Shown one piece after another: positions 11,094 through 21,959 of a DNA stretch of 64,000 nt. The DNA comes from Palaemon carinicauda (Eukaryota > Arthropoda > Malacostraca > Decapoda > Palaemonidae). Both the position numbers and the translations under genes were made by a program. Positions within the stretch are counted from its first letter, which is position 1. Every line of letters starts with the position of its first letter. The stretch lies in assembly GCF_036898095.1 (NCBI RefSeq), contig NC_090729.1, forward strand, positions 63,827,132 to 63,891,131, read 5' to 3'. The notes beneath the pieces are model-generated. The model made no database searches and was not told the origin of the DNA. It was given only the letters and a program-made list of their open reading frames with translations.

Positions 11094-12340
11094 ATGAATA
11101 AATCCTCTTCTTTTTATCATAATAATGGTATCCTAGTGTGTTTTTACCGTCCTTCTAACTATTCAAATCTTGATACCTGGAGTGAGAAATACCAAATTGT
11201 TGTTCCTTCTTCAGTACGCACTCATATAATGAAAATTGCACATGATGGACCAGGTGGTAATTTGGGACAATACAAAACTTACTATAGAATATTTGATAAG
11301 TTTTATTTGCCTAATTTGAGGAAAGGGGTTGGAGATTTCATAAAGACATATCATGTATGCCAAATAGCTAGCAAACCTAACCAAGTAATTCCTAAAGCCC
11401 CTTTATAGCCTATATTAGTTCCACATGAGCCCTTTGAGAAATTACTAATAGACTGTGTTGGACCCTTGCCCAAGACGAAAGGTGGTAACCAATACTTATT
11501 AACTCTTATGTGTCCCAGTACTCATTTTCCAGAGGCCATTCCACATAAGAATATAACTGCCAAAAATGTTGCTAAACACCTTTTAAGTTTTTTCACTACT
11601 TACGGGATCCCCAAGGATATCCAAACTGATCGTGGTTCTAACTTTACAAGTAAATATTTTTCAGAAATCCTTAATGAATCAAATATAAAACATAGCTTAT
11701 CATCTGCATATCATCCGGAATCTCAGGGAGTCCTTGAACGATGGCACCAAACATTTAAAAGTATGTTAAAAAAGTTTTGTTTAGAGAGCACTCTTGATTG
11801 GGATGAAGGAGTAAAGTTTTTGTTGTTTGCTATATGTGAGTCCCCCCAGGAATCCCTTGGTGTTTCTCATTTTGAAATGGTATATGGGAATTATTAAGAG
11901 GACCCCTTGCATTAATTAAAGATGAATGGTTAAAGCCCCCAGACTGTAATCAGACTGTAACTGTTCAACAATATTTGAGTAACTTTAAAGAAACCCTTTC
12001 CAAAGTCCATAAAATAGCCAGTGAAAACTTAAGCAAAGCTCAGATTAAAATGAAAAATAGTTATGATAAAAAAACTAAAATTAGGAAGTTCAACCCAGGA
12101 GATCTTATGCTGGCATATTTTCCTATGCCTGGATCCCCATTTTCCTTCAAATTCTTTGGTCCATATAAGGTACTTAAAAATGTCAATAACCATACCTATG
12201 TGATTGAAACCACTGATAGAAGGAAAAGTACTCCAATTATCTATGCCAATCTGCTAAAAAGGTATTATTCCAGGAATACTGAAACTGGTTATGGAGACAA
12301 AATTGTAAATGTTAATGTCAAGGTCAAAGATGAGACCTGA
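11094..12340 (+). pseudogene. Gypsy integrase, broken
   Basis: Three pieces: 11094-11408 (zinc domain ending YHVCQ, with one Cys of the usual HCHICQ replaced by Tyr), 11466-11897 (core with TDRGSNFTS and HPESQGVLER) and 11975-12340 (C-terminal GDLMLAYFP...GPYKVLKN type domain). It lies upstream of the RT remnant, confirming the INT-before-RT order in a second, diverged element. Confidence 0.88.
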
Positions 12341-12589
12341 AGTCAGTGAACCTGGATTCATCTATTCGTGGCATTTTGTAGATAATTGTGCTGCTCTGAA
12401 AAACTGAAAAACTCATGACAACATCTTTCTCCTTTTCAATCAGAAGGACTTCAAAATCTTATTTGCTCTTACCCAGAACTTTTTGGGGATAATCCAGGTA
12501 TGTGTACAGTCCTCACCTATGACATCGAACTTCTACCAGGAACTGCTCCCATATGACAACACCCTTATTGCATCAGCCCGGCCAGGAAA

Positions 12590-13101
12590 CTAGTGATGAA
12601 AGAAGAAGTGGAATATCTTCTGAGAGCCTGATTAGCAAAACCAAGCAAGTCACCATGGGCGTCCCCCTGTCTATTGGTACCAAAGGAGGATGGCAGCATG
12701 CGACTGTGTACAGACTACAGGAGATAGACGCTTGCGACACAGGTGCTGTAGGAGTGTTGCTGCAGGAAATTGATGGGATACTCCCCCCGGTGGGATACAC
12801 CTCTAGTAGCTTCAAGCCTCGTCAGCTGTCCTACAGTACCATAGAGAAGGAGATTTTAAGTTTGGTTCTTGCACTCCAAAAGTTTGAATGTTATCTACAC
12901 GGAGCTCCCGTCATCCATATCTATACAGACTACAACCCCAGCACCTTTCTTGAGCGCACCAAGGCCCATAATCAGTGCTTACTAAGATGGGCTTTATTTC
13001 TTCAAAACTTCTACCTTCAAATAAAGCACCTCAAGGGCAGAGACAACGTATTTGCTGATACCTTGTCACGGGCCCATTCTCAACCTTTTCAGGAGATGTA
13101 A
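12590..13101 (+). pseudogene. Gypsy RT start fused to RNase H by internal deletion
   Basis: In one frame 12590-12719 encodes the beginning of RT ([16 protein letters not shown] and then LCTDYR). From about 12720 the frame of 12553-13101 encodes RNase H ([31 protein letters not shown]). By comparison with element 1 roughly 265 residues, including the YxDD box, are missing at the junction. The copy cannot make active RT. Confidence 0.85.
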
Positions 13102-13153
13102 GGTGTTTACTTTGATCAAGCCACTCCGCTGGGCTTGATCCTCTAGTGGGAGG

Positions 13154-13661
13154 TATTACACCTTCCACATCATTACAATTATTGTATATATTTTACCTGA
13201 CTGTTTTCCCCTGTATACCACTTTCCTTTGTCCTTTCCCAAAAACTTGTTTGCCTTCGTTTCACACTCCTTGTTCTTACTTGCTCCGTCCATCTTAAATT
13301 TCTTCGACCCCTAAATATAATTTTCAATCAGTCTCCACTCAGCAAGTAAACCAAGGACATTAGTGTGCTGCAGGGAAGCAGTCCTCTTTATTGTAATGTA
13401 TCTATAACCTAAGTATAAGTAATATTATAGTAAGGGTTTAATAACGAATTGTGCTCTTGTTTTAAGTGTTCTCAATTTTCAGTGTGATTACTTTTTGAGA
13501 CGTGGTTGTTATTTATCATTTGTCATTTGTCCTATTGTGTCATTCTTGTCCATTATGACCTTTGTGTTCCTTTTATATGGACTTCAAGTTTAATTATAAT
13601 GTTTTATAACTAATTTTTGAATTATTATATTCAAGTCTTGTTTGATCGTATTCTCATTTAA
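13154..13661 (+). repeat. 3' LTR of Gypsy element 2, first part
   Basis: Preceded by a purine-rich AGTGGGAGG. It aligns to 8036-8544 of the 5' LTR and then breaks at TTAA (13658-13661), where the piggyBac-like copy A begins. The LTR resumes at 17227 and ends about 17308. Confidence 0.88.
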
Positions 13662-13738
13662 CCCTGGAACGGTACGGTGGGTCGTCCGTGACCCCGAGCG
13701 TCAAAAAAAAACAGGTTTTTCTCACGTGACTCACCCCC

Positions 13739-14020
13739 GTGACTGAATTTGTGGGTGATCGACCTGCAGTAGGTGTCTCGCCTACACGCTTTAGTAGTGT
13801 CCAGATGTGCATTGCTGTAGCTGTACTCCTTCCCCGATTTCTGAGACGCGTCGGGGTCGAGCGCGACCGAGTTTACCCTTCTAAGGTAATTTGCATAATT
13901 ATCAAAGTTATTACGTATTATGAAATTGTCGTAGAATGGTGCAACTTGTATAGGTTATCAGTTGTGGAAAGTCTTGGTGGATTGTTTGGCTACCATGTGC
14001 ATGTTTTTTTTTTTTTTTAG
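13739..14020 (+). other. recurrent 93-codon open frame at the left end of the piggyBac-like family
   Basis: The same frame (starting MTEFVGDRP) occurs in copies A, B (21667), C (30640-30359, minus) and D (32472). It has no recognisable domain and runs into a poly-T stretch (poly-Phe). Differences between copies include many amino-acid changes (R/H, V/G, ERD/VRV/VCV), so conservation looks like shared descent rather than selection. Not called as a gene. Confidence 0.35.
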
Positions 14021-14039
14021 TTAAAATGTCGTTCATCAC

Positions 14040-16240
14040 CACGAGGACCATTTTATCGCGAGTGCCCCTTTTTCATTTTTTTCATTTTTTTGCCAAGTAA
14101 TTTTTCCGTAAGATATTGCCAAATAGTGTCGTAAAACTTTTGCTTTTTTAGTTTTGGAAAGTGTGTCTAGATGATCTGGCTACCCATGCGTGACTTTGTT
14201 TTTGTCAGATACGACGTAGTTATTGGTATATTGGGTATTTAACTGCGGTTGCCAATTTCTGTTTTTTTTTCAATATTTGTAAAAATTTACTACGTAGTAA
14301 GGAATTGCCGTATATTATTGATTTTTTTTTCATGTTTATGTGTTAGAAAGTGTGCCTAGATGGTTGGGCTAACACGTGCATGTCTTTTTTTTTATCTGAG
14401 ATGCCGTATATTAGAATGTTGGGCCTTTTACCGCGAGTGCCCCTTTTTCATTTTTTTTCATTTTTTTGCCAAGTCATTTTTCCGTAAGTTATTGCCAAAT
14501 AGTGTCGTAAAACTTTTGCTTTTTTAGTGTTGGAAAGTGTGTCTAGATGATCTGGCTACCCATGCGTGACTTTGTTTTTGTCAGATACGACGTAGTTATT
14601 GGTATATTGAGTATTTAACTGCGGTTGCCAATTTCTGTTTTTTTTTCAATATTTGTAAAAATTTACTACGTAGTAAGGAATTGCCATATATTATTGATTT
14701 TTTTTCATGTTTATGAGTTAGAAAGTATGCCTTGATGGTTGGGCTAACACGTGCATGTCTTTTTTTTTATCTGAGATGCCGTATATTAGAATGTTGGGCA
14801 TTTTTCCGCGAGTGCCCCTTTTTATTTGTTTTGCATTTTTTTGCTTAGTCATGTTACCGTAAGGAATTGGCAAGTAGTGTCGCAAAACTTATATTTTTAT
14901 AGTGTTGGAAAGTGTTTCTAGATGATCTGGCTACCCATGCCTATTTTTTTTTTAGCCAGATATAGCGTATATATAGGTATGTGTTCGATTTTCCTGTGAT
15001 TGCCATTTTTTCGTTTTTTCCCATTTCTTTCAAAATTACTACGTACTAAGGAACTATCACAGAGTAATGATTCATTTAGATGTTTATTTGTCGGAAAATG
15101 TGCCTTGATGGTTTGCCTAGCACGTGGCTGAAATTTTTTTTTCTGAAATGCGTATAATAAAATGTTGGCCATTTTTCCGCGAGTGCCCCTTTTTATTTGT
15201 TTTTCATTTTTTTACTTAGTCATATTACCGTAAGGAATTGGCAAGAAGTGTCGCAAAACTTATATTTTTATAGTGTTGGAAAGTGTTTCTAGATGATCTG
15301 GCTACCCATGCCTATCTTTTTTTTTTTAGCCAGATATGGCGTATATATAGGTATGTGTTCGATTTTCCTGTGATTGCCATTTTTTCGTTTTTTCCCATTT
15401 CTTTCAAAATTATTACGTACTAAGGAACTATCACAGAGTAATGATTCATTTAGATGTTTATTTGTCGGAAAATGTGCCTTGATGGTTTGCCTAGCACGTG
15501 GCTGAATTTTTTTTTTCTGAAATGCCGTATATTAGAATGGCCATTTTTCCGCGAGTGCCCCTTTTTATTTGTTTTGCATTTTTTTGCTTAGTCATGTTAC
15601 CGTAAGGAATTGGCAAGTAGTGTCGCAAAACTTATATTTTTACAGTGTTGGAAAGTGTTTCTAGATGATCTAGCTACCCATGCCTATCTTTTTTTTAGCC
15701 AGATATGGCGTATATATAGGTATGTGTTCGATTTTCTGGTGATTGCCATTTTTTCGTTTTTTCCCATTTCTTTCAAAATTACTACGTACTAAGGAACTAT
15801 CACAGAGTAATGATTCATTTAGATGTTTATTTGTAGGAAAATGTGCCTTGATGGTTTGCCTAGTACGTGGCTGAAATTTTTTTTTTTCTGAAATGCCGTA
15901 TATTAGAATGTTGGCCATTTTTCCGCTAGTGCCCCTTTTTATTTGTTTTGCATTTTTTTGCTTAGTCATGTTACCGTACGGAATTGGCAAGTAGTGTCGC
16001 AAAACTTGTATTTTTATAGTGTTGGAAAGTGTTTCTAGATGATCTGGCTACCCATGCCTATCTTTATTTTTAGCCAGATATGGCGTATATATAGGTATGT
16101 GTTCGATTTTCCTGCGATTGCCACTTTTTCGTTTTTTCCCATTTCTTTCAAAATTACTACGTACTAAGGAACTATCACAGAGTAATGATTCCTCTAGATG
16201 TTTATTTGTCGGAATATTTTGTTTACTTCTTTTTTGATTG
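14040..16240 (+). repeat. tandem array in copy A: 2 type-1 plus 4 type-2 units
   Basis: Equivalent points in successive units lie at 14110, 14486, 14861, 15232, 15604 and 15978, spacing 371-376 bp. The first two units (type 1) carry AGTGTCGTAAAACTTTTGC and the palindrome TACTACGTAGTA. The last four (type 2) carry AGTGTCGCAAAACTTATA and ACGTACTAAGGAACTATCAC. All units share GCGAGTGCCCCTTTTT-like and CTAGATGATCTGGCTACCCA blocks. Open frames seen here on either strand recur because the units repeat; I do not regard them as genes. Confidence 0.93.
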
Positions 16241-17308
16241 AATATCATCAAATTTTTTTAGCTAAAATATTATATTGTTTTACATTTTGTTTTTTCGATT
16301 TTATTTCCCTTAAAAAAATTTTTTTTGGGTCAGAATTTTAATTTTATAGTCGTAAAATAATCGAAAATTATCCAGCAACCAACCATACAATTTTTATGCA
16401 TATCCAAGAATAATTAGATTAGTAAATAACACCTTGAAATTGACATACCCCTCCTACATTTCAAGTGGCAGATTAGGGAGTCTGAGTCAGTGTGGTTGGC
16501 GGCCATTTTGTGGACATATCCGAAGCGTACGTTGTCCTATCTATATATATTCTTGTTCCCTATAGAATTTGTGATATTTTGGTATATTTTTACCTGCATA
16601 AATATCATATTATATATTAAATATATGTATTTTTTTACGAAATTTCTAAGTACTCAAAAAATTACCTTTAGATATGGCCCCTGATATGAATGTAATTTAC
16701 AAAATAATGAAGATTTTTTTACATATTTCTATTTTAGGATAACATATGTTTATTCCCTAAAAAAATTAGCCACTTCCTATCTCATTTGGGTACCCAAAAA
16801 AATTCATGAAATTCGGACAAATTTTTTTGGCCAAAAAAAGTTACCCTTTTTTTCTCATTTCAGATCCTCACCTCCATGGGTCTGACTTCATCTAAAATAC
16901 ATCAAGATGTGTCCTAAACATTCAAGAATAAATTCCTAAAAGGATTTGTGTATATATGTATAAACTTTTTTTTTACGAATTTTTATGTAAGGTTTTTTTT
17001 TTCTACCTAATTTTTAAAAATATTTATAATAAATAGTTTTTCTGCAGATGAGTAGTATTTATCTTTACAGTTGTTTTAAGCATTCATTGAAGTTTTTTTT
17101 TGGCAAAAGAAAAAAGGAGGTTACTGCAAAAACTGATTTTTCAAGAATTTTTTTTGGCGTCGGGGTCGCGCGCGTCCGAGTATACCCTTAAAGAGGTGTC
17201 CGAGGAGCGTACCTATCCAGGGTTAAATACCTTTATTTTGTATTATCATGGTCCATTGAACCCACCTGCTAAAATGGTAAATTACCCTTCTCTCTCACGA
17301 CTTTAAAA

Positions 17309-18486
17309 CATTAATCAAGTAAAATTGAAAATCTAACCTAGTCTAAAAGGGGGGAAAATTTAAATGGTCACATGTTTTACGTGCACTCATCAAATTACTT
17401 GAAAAGCAACCATTTGTCCATAAAATGGACGTTGGATGAAATGTTTGCTTGCCTGGCCAACCCCTTGGTCATTCTCGCTTCTTGGCAGATCAGATATCAC
17501 TGCCACAGTTTTTAGCTTTTGATCTTCCATCTCTCCAGTCGACAGGAAACCAGAAATCCTTCATTCTCCTCTGTTTCTTGTGGAACTTGGGGTGAGCCAG
17601 AGTAATGTAGGTTGCCCATCAGGTTAGGGTGGCGGCTCGTAAATGAATGGGTTGAACTCTGAGTCAAAGGTCGTCTCCTGGGTCATCCCCAGATAGGTAG
17701 GTCTTGGTGTGTTAAGGTACTAAATACATACTTTCGTCCAAGACATTATATTGTTATAAGGAGTTAGTTGGAGGCAGAATTTTGTACAACATACAGAGAA
17801 ATCTCGCATCACCAGAGAACACATACATAGTTATCCTACCTATTCTGGCACATAAAAAATAGATAATTTAAATGAGTAATTAGCAAAGGACTGGTGCAAT
17901 GGGCAAACTTCTTAGAATTAATTCAGACCTGGATTGGTACTGAAGAGGTAAAATAAGCTGCTTATAAGTCAGTAGTACTAGAATTATATTGCAAACTATT
18001 GTGATAATTAACTTGACACACGATTAAGGAAAAAACCAACGTACGCAGACATAGGCCTATGGTCTTTGTCTGTCTGTTCTACGCAGTGACAATGTAATGC
18101 CAGAAATCCCCCATAAAACTGAAGGGTAATTCCATTGATGATTAGTGGACATCATAAACGAATTGGTTTTCATTTTGACAATATGTTAAGCTAGGCACAC
18201 ATATTTGAGATTGTGTAGGAACAAGTGTGCATACTCAGTGCATAAGGTAAGAATAACAAAGGAGTAGTTATGTCAACGATCAAGTGTTTGTGCATGAGTG
18301 CGAAAAGGTAAACAAAGGCGGAGTTGTGTGAGCTTAGGGAGTAGCTGTATGTGGTGAGCTTAATGACGACAATGAGCAGAGAGGGGAAAAGGTGTTGCTC
18401 CCATCAATATTTTGTAAAACACTTATTTCTCACTTGTAAAAGGTATGTACTTCTCGTAACTATAATTTACCTCTTTTAATAACATT
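17309..18486. other. unrecognised intergenic DNA
   Basis: No coding frame, repeat end or RNA gene that I can support. It separates the Gypsy element 2 right end from the BEL remnant. Confidence 0.5.
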
Positions 18487-19965
18487 CTATATTGTTTGAT
18501 TGTGATTATCGTTTAAAGTTAGAGAATTATCAAGTAAGGTAACAACAATGTTACATATGTGGTGAAATACTGGGGAATCACCTTTACTAACAACACCTTT
18601 GGGATCCTTATGAGAATTCCCATTAACATTTGATTGACTAGCAGCACCTTTGGGATCCTTATTAGGACACCCAAAGTTGACATTTGATTTACTAACATTA
18701 GTAATATTTACACTCAACTTTGGTGAAGCAGGATTTACAGGGTTTTCTGTTTTCTTACAAATCATCGGGTAATGAGGACCATCACATATATTACATTTAG
18801 GCTTATTCCTACATTCAGAGAATAAATGACCTCCTTTGAGGCAAGCAAAACACAATCTTAAACATCTAACTCTGTCCCTTCTACTATCAACGTATTTGAA
18901 AGTGTTACAATCGCGAGAAGCATGGTTCAATGAGCAAAAAACACAATTATTGTAAGGACTACTATTACTAGGTTTACTGTTACTTGGTTGTACTCTCTGC
19001 ACGTTAGGCATATTTGAGGGAATTACTTTAGAATAGTTGCCCTGATCCCCTTTTCTTTTATAAGAATTCTCACCTTCGTGACAATATTCCATCAATTCAC
19101 AAACATATTTCAAACTTGAGGAAATTTGCTTTAAATCAAGAGACATACTATTATCTTCATCAGCTATAGCCTTACGCGTTTCAGGTAGTAATTTCTCGCA
19201 TATTATACTAGAGAAAATGGGGTTCATGGCTTCTACATCTAAATTCAATGTTTTCCTCTGTAAAATAATTTTTTCATAATCCAATTTAAAAGTGTTCAAA
19301 TCCTCTATTGAATGACTGTGAGGGACTACATGTGTTAATTTGAACATGAGTCTACGTTTCAAGTTTTCCTTATTATCATACTTCTCCTTAAGGGTCTGAA
19401 TAGCTACTGAATAATTGGCATTAGTGACAGGCAAACCTTCTATGGCTTTGAGGGCGTCGTCCCTTAAACTAGCTCTGAGTATAGAAAACTTAATTACATC
19501 GGAAATATCCCTACGATCGTGAACCAAACTGTTGAATATATCCCAAAATGCAAGCCATTGTTCTTCCCCACCACTAAATTCAGGTATCTTAATTTCTGGG
19601 AGTTTAGGGGAAGGGAGACGATTAACGGGAGCTGAAGGAGGAGGCAAATCGGGCCGTTGATTTCTATCTCTAGCGTCAATCTCGCTCATAGTTTGTTGAG
19701 TAGCAGCAATAGCTTTCCTTACACATCTAGTTATTGCTCTATAACTTCTACATAACTTGTCATATTCACTATCCTGTGAAATAATCGTCACATTCTGTGA
19801 CCAACAATCTTCAAAACGTCGTAGTCCGTCAGTAAGACAACGTTCATACATTACAAGAGTCGATTTTGGTGTATCAGTATCACCAATGCAGCTACCTGAC
19901 TCGTCGAGCAAATCTTGTAAGGAAATAATTTCCCCTTCAATAACTACCTTAATCTTGGACTCCAT
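18487..19965 (-). pseudogene. BEL/Pao retrotransposon Gag
   Basis: 492 codons from an ATG. Residues about 123-215 (IKIPEFSGGEEQWLAFWDIF...) are the conserved region of BEL/Pao Gag (DUF1759 type). A proline-rich linker precedes it. Cys/His knuckles follow near residues 340-400 (CVFCSLNHASRDC, CFACLKGGHLFSEC, CNICDGPHYPMIC). An imperfect repeat (KDPKGAASQSNVN / KDPKGVVSKGD) lies near the end. No protease, RT, integrase or other pol part follows. The frame runs into a 22-bp copy of the LTR end (18557-18578), so the last ~29 codons are probably flanking DNA read by chance after an internal deletion. Confidence 0.85.
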
Positions 19966-20360
19966 TATCTCGTTAATGAATCAATAACAAACTTGAACAA
20001 ATATCAGAAAATATATGGCAAATTATCTAATCATGATTCACATATAACATGCACTAAATGCTAGACAATTTGACCACGTGCTCTCAAATACATCTGGTCA
20101 CGAAACCTTAGTTGAAAAAAGATGGCAACGAAATTCAACAAAATTTCTTCAGAGTAATTAACGAACAAATAATGTTCCATAAAACAGATTACTTGGTAAA
20201 ACACTCCAAGTAATTCAATACCTTACCCTGCTCACCAAATAACTTTGGACACGTGCCAGCTATACTAGAAGGACTTTGACGCCGACCATCAACCACGTGA
20301 ACTTTATCGCAATTTATCATTAACATCCAAAAAAATTCTTTGTGAATCGTTGTGGCATCC

Positions 20361-20378
20361 GGTTCGTTCGAAGGACCA
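20361..20378 (-). promoter_or_regulatory. primer binding site of the BEL remnant
   Basis: On the minus strand TGGTCCTTCGAACGAACC lies a few bases inside the LTR end and about 400 bp before gag. GGTCCTTCGA motifs at this place are familiar from arthropod BEL/Pao elements. The leader 19966-20360 holds no recognised gene. Confidence 0.6.
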
Positions 20379-20383
20379 GAAAA

Positions 20384-20863
20384 TGTGGTGAAATACTGGG
20401 GAATTTACAACCACATATGATTACTTTCTTTAAACTGTAAACCCTCGTGCACCAACTTCGCACGAGGCCAAGTTACATAACTGAGAAAAACACTTACTTA
20501 AGAGACAACTGCCATTTACCTTTGATTCAAACTATATTTCCTGCACCAATTCTTTTAGGGATGATGCCACACGGGTTCACAAAGACTCAATTAAAAAGTT
20601 TGACATATATTTATTATTTAAAGTATGCAAACAAAAATCATCAGTTACGTTAAAGAGCGAACATTAACATTACCACAAATGAACAAAATTTACGTTACTT
20701 GACAAAAAATTAAACAAATATCAAACGGGGTTACAGAGTATTCTTATAAGAACATTGCTGCAACAATGCGATGGTTCACGAGGTGATGATGATCGGATTC
20801 AGGGGAATATCTTCTAATTACTTACCTTTTGGAGTCCGCTGGTAGAAGCCCGCCCGTGTCACA
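20384..20863 (-). repeat. probable 5' LTR of the BEL remnant
   Basis: The inner boundary (TGTGGTGAAATAC on the plus strand, so ...CACCACA on the minus) sits directly against the primer site. The outer boundary is a guess at CCGTGTCACA (20863), giving TGTGAC...CCACA ends; a similar GTCACA about 45 bp further right is an alternative. No second full LTR exists in the window; only the last 22 bp recur, at 18557-18578. Confidence 0.45.
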
Positions 20864-21585
20864 TTTCCACCCTGGAAGAGAACTTGGGAGGAGTACAATG
20901 TTGTCACATTTACAAATTTGCAAGGGTTACGTAACAAACATCAAGTGATTTAATTGTAACCCAACATACAAAAAAAGGGGTTTCGTCCAGAAGGCCAGTT
21001 TAACTTACTGGCATGTGCCCTTACAATAATCAAACAATATATATAATCTCCACAGGAAGAAGTTTGACAACAATGGGATAATACGTCATTTTATCTGATC
21101 TAGATGGATAAAATTTACAAGAAAGTTAGCTTATTACTTTAAATATTATTATACTAATTCATACAAACTCATTGATATAGTTGATATAATAAAACTACTT
21201 CTGTGGAGTAAAATAATCACATTTTAAACATATATTCATAGAAACTGGGAAATACCTTAGAAAATGAATACTCTTAAAACTAAGAATACTTTTATTCAAG
21301 GGGAATAAATGTCAATTTTTGACAACATGCATTGAAATTGCTCCAAGCTAAGCTTGCATGTGGTTGGAGGAATTGTGCCACCAACCGAGAGTTAAGATAA
21401 GCAATATTATTCTAATATTTTGTGAAATTGTTCGTTGTTGCCTTGTCTGGGTAACTATACAGCGTAAAAAGTAGGTTTGGTAGGAGTAGAGTATAAGCCT
21501 AGGGCACGAATTGCATATTGTTTGACATAGGATCGTTGTCCTAAATAAAGATTTTGTATCTCAGGGTACCAATTTGGAGTGCCTG
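20864..21585. other. unrecognised intergenic DNA
   Basis: AT-rich, without a supported gene or element boundary. Confidence 0.45.
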
Positions 21586-21959
21586 TTAACCCTGGATAGG
21601 TACGATGGGTCGTTTGCGACCCCGAGCGTCAAAAAAAAACAGGTTTTTCTCACGTGACTCACCCCCGTGACTGAATTTGTGGGTGATCGACCTGCAGGAG
21701 GTGTCTCCCCTACACGCTCTAGTAGTGTCCAGATGTGCATTGCTGTAGCTGTACTCCTTCCCCGATTTCTGAGACGTGTCGGGGTCGTTCGCGTCCGAGT
21801 TTACCCTTGTAAGGTAGTTTGCATAATTATCAAAGTTATTACGTATTATGAAATTGTCGTAGAATGGTGCAACTTGTATAGGTTATCAGTTGTGGAAAGT
21901 CTTGGTGGATTGTTTGGCTACTATGTGCATGTTTTTTTTTTTTTAGTTAAAATGTCGTT

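Larger units (their letters stand above)
13662..17222 (+). mobile_element. piggyBac-like non-autonomous element with internal tandem array, copy A
   Basis: 3561 bp flanked by TTAA on both sides (13658-13661 and 17223-17226). The left end begins CCCTGGAACGGTACG and the right end, reversed, CCCTGGATAGGTACG. TTAA duplication plus CCC-starting ends is the piggyBac signature (established knowledge). No transposase is present. The parts are a CpG-rich left end with a GGGTCG/TGACCC near-hairpin, six ~373-bp tandem units (14040-16240) and a unique AT-rich right part. The insertion point is proven by the uninterrupted 5' LTR of the host Gypsy element. Superfamily membership is inferred from ends and target only. 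Confidence 0.85.
8036..17308 (+). mobile_element. Ty3/Gypsy LTR retrotransposon, GMR1-like (element 2), defective
   Basis: Two LTRs (8036-8626, and 13154-13661 continued at 17227-17308) flank a decayed gag-PR-INT-RT-RH region with the same integrase-first order as element 1. Many frameshifts break it and most of RT is gone. The 3' LTR is interrupted by a 3.56-kb piggyBac-like element. Without that insertion the element is about 5.7 kb. The flanks show no clear target duplication. It is clearly older than element 1. Confidence 0.88.

Noticed and set aside
14040..16240. Tandem array resembling a CRISPR array
   Set aside because: Unit length is about 373 bp with no short repeat/unique spacer pattern, and the context is eukaryotic.
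14918..16251. Repeated small frames (FPTNKHLNESLLCDSSLVRSNFE type) on the strand opposite the piggyBac-like element
   Set aside because: The same frame recurs once per 373-bp unit in all arrays and breaks at T-runs; it reflects unit repetition rather than a protein.
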